Assembly (NCBI GenBank): GCA_946481205.1
Contig: CAMLNB010000072.1
Coordinates: 1-14,955, forward strand
From: an uncultured Kangiella sp.
GTDB lineage: Bacteria; Pseudomonadota; Gammaproteobacteria; Enterobacterales; DSM-103792
Length of the DNA stretch: 14,955 nt
Direction: 5' to 3'
Of this stretch, positions 14,641 to 14,955 are shown piece by piece. Position 1 is the first letter of the stretch. Each line of letters starts with the position of its first letter. The notes beneath the pieces were generated by a model. The model ran no database searches and had not been told where the DNA came from. It was given only the letters and a program-made list of their open reading frames with translations. A program made the position numbers and the translations under genes.

Positions 14641-14833
14641 AGGGCGCCTGCTGCGGTGTTCGCGCGCGGCGTCATGTCCTCGAGCCGATATTTGCGTTAT
14701 AGGGTGCGTTCGAGCCGCTCGGTGTTGTGCAAGTCCGTTTCGACCGGAAAGCCTGATCCGACGCCGGATGTACCCCCTTGGAGCCTATGGTTCCAGGGCT
14801 AAACCCGCAGACGGCACAGGCGGCAGGCGTCCC
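14641..14833 (+). ncRNA. ssrS: 6S RNA
   Basis: This RNA binds the sigma70 RNA polymerase holoenzyme by imitating an open promoter and damps transcription in stationary phase. Several blocks match E. coli 6S: TGTTCGC near 14657-14663, the hallmark GAGCCGATATTT at 14682-14693, GGTCCGT-like CAAGTCCGTT at about 14730, and CCTTGGAGCC...GGTTCCAGGG near 14776-14798 followed by CCGCAGACGGCA. The ends close into a stem: CGCCTGC (14645-14651) with GCAGGCG (14823-14829). Length of about 190 is normal. The place between zapA and the expected ygfA is the conserved one. The exact 5' end is not certain; GATAAT at 14618-14623 could be a -10, but I see no good -35. Confidence 0.9.
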
Positions 14834-14848
14834 CTCTTCTTTCTGGTT

Positions 14849-14876
14849 GCATCCCGTTTCGGGTTGCTTCTTGTTT
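14849..14876 (+). terminator. Possible intrinsic terminator after 6S RNA
   Basis: GCATCCCG-TTT-CGGGTTGC (14849-14867) folds into a seven-pair stem with one T-T mismatch and a three-base loop, followed by TTCTTGTTT (14868-14876). The short T runs make it a moderate candidate. In many relatives 6S RNA is instead co-transcribed with the next gene and trimmed. Confidence 0.4.
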
Positions 14877-14948
14877 CGGGTTTCATCCCGCTGGTTTCGT
14901 CCCGCTTTCGGTTACCCTGCCGCACATGCCGAACCCGCCGCCCCCGCC

Positions 14949-14955
14949 ATGAGTC
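14949..14955 (+). CDS. Possible start of 5-formyltetrahydrofolate cyclo-ligase (ygfA), cut by the window edge
   Basis: Only ATGAGTC is visible. The call rests wholly on synteny: zapA, 6S RNA and ygfA are adjacent in most gammaproteobacteria, and the spacing of about 115 bases after 6S is reasonable. There is no ribosome site upstream, so the ATG may not be the true start. Confidence 0.25.

Overview
The window looks like chromosome of a GC-rich gammaproteobacterium outside the Enterobacterales. The clue is the right-hand end: pepP-ubiH diverges from a small ZapB-like coiled-coil gene and zapA, followed by 6S RNA. This is the Pseudomonas-type arrangement as I remember it. No rRNA, tRNA, CRISPR array, transposase or phage gene is visible.

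Left two thirds (1-9753, all minus strand): most of an aryl polyene (APE) pigment operon. Read in the direction of transcription it runs KS-like chain-length factor (apeC), membrane acyltransferase (apeD), two acyl carrier proteins (apeE, apeF), membrane protein (apeG), aryl-ACP ligase (apeH), dehydratase (apeI), glycosyltransferase-acyltransferase fusion (apeJ), an aromatic amino acid ammonia-lyase, thioesterase (apeK), LolA-like carrier (apeL) and the first 306 residues of an MMPL exporter (apeM). The order matches the E. coli APE naming from C to M with the lyase inserted between J and K. The remaining core genes (second KS, ketoreductase, second dehydratase, lipoprotein) are expected left of position 1. 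The inferred pathway: the lyase makes cinnamate or coumarate from Phe or Tyr, ApeH loads it on an ACP, the type II PKS extends and dehydrates it to a polyene, ApeD/ApeJ attach it to a glycolipid-like anchor, and ApeL/ApeM move it to the outer membrane. Most junctions are 1-4 base stop/start overlaps. The lyase is the main exception, which suggests it was inserted into an older apeJ-apeK junction. A sigma70-like promoter and a near-perfect 15-base palindrome lie just upstream of apeC.

Middle (9754-11275): the APE promoter region, a zinc-free MDR quinone oxidoreductase-like gene, and a 330-base intergenic stretch rich in inverted repeats with no convincing gene.

Right (11276-14955): ubiH and pepP (minus strand) diverge from the ZapB-like gene and zapA (plus strand) over a shared promoter with a symmetric -10. 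ygfB, which usually lies beside pepP, is not here. After zapA come a run of hairpins, the 6S RNA gene, a likely terminator, and an ATG at 14949 that may open the 5-formyltetrahydrofolate cyclo-ligase gene.
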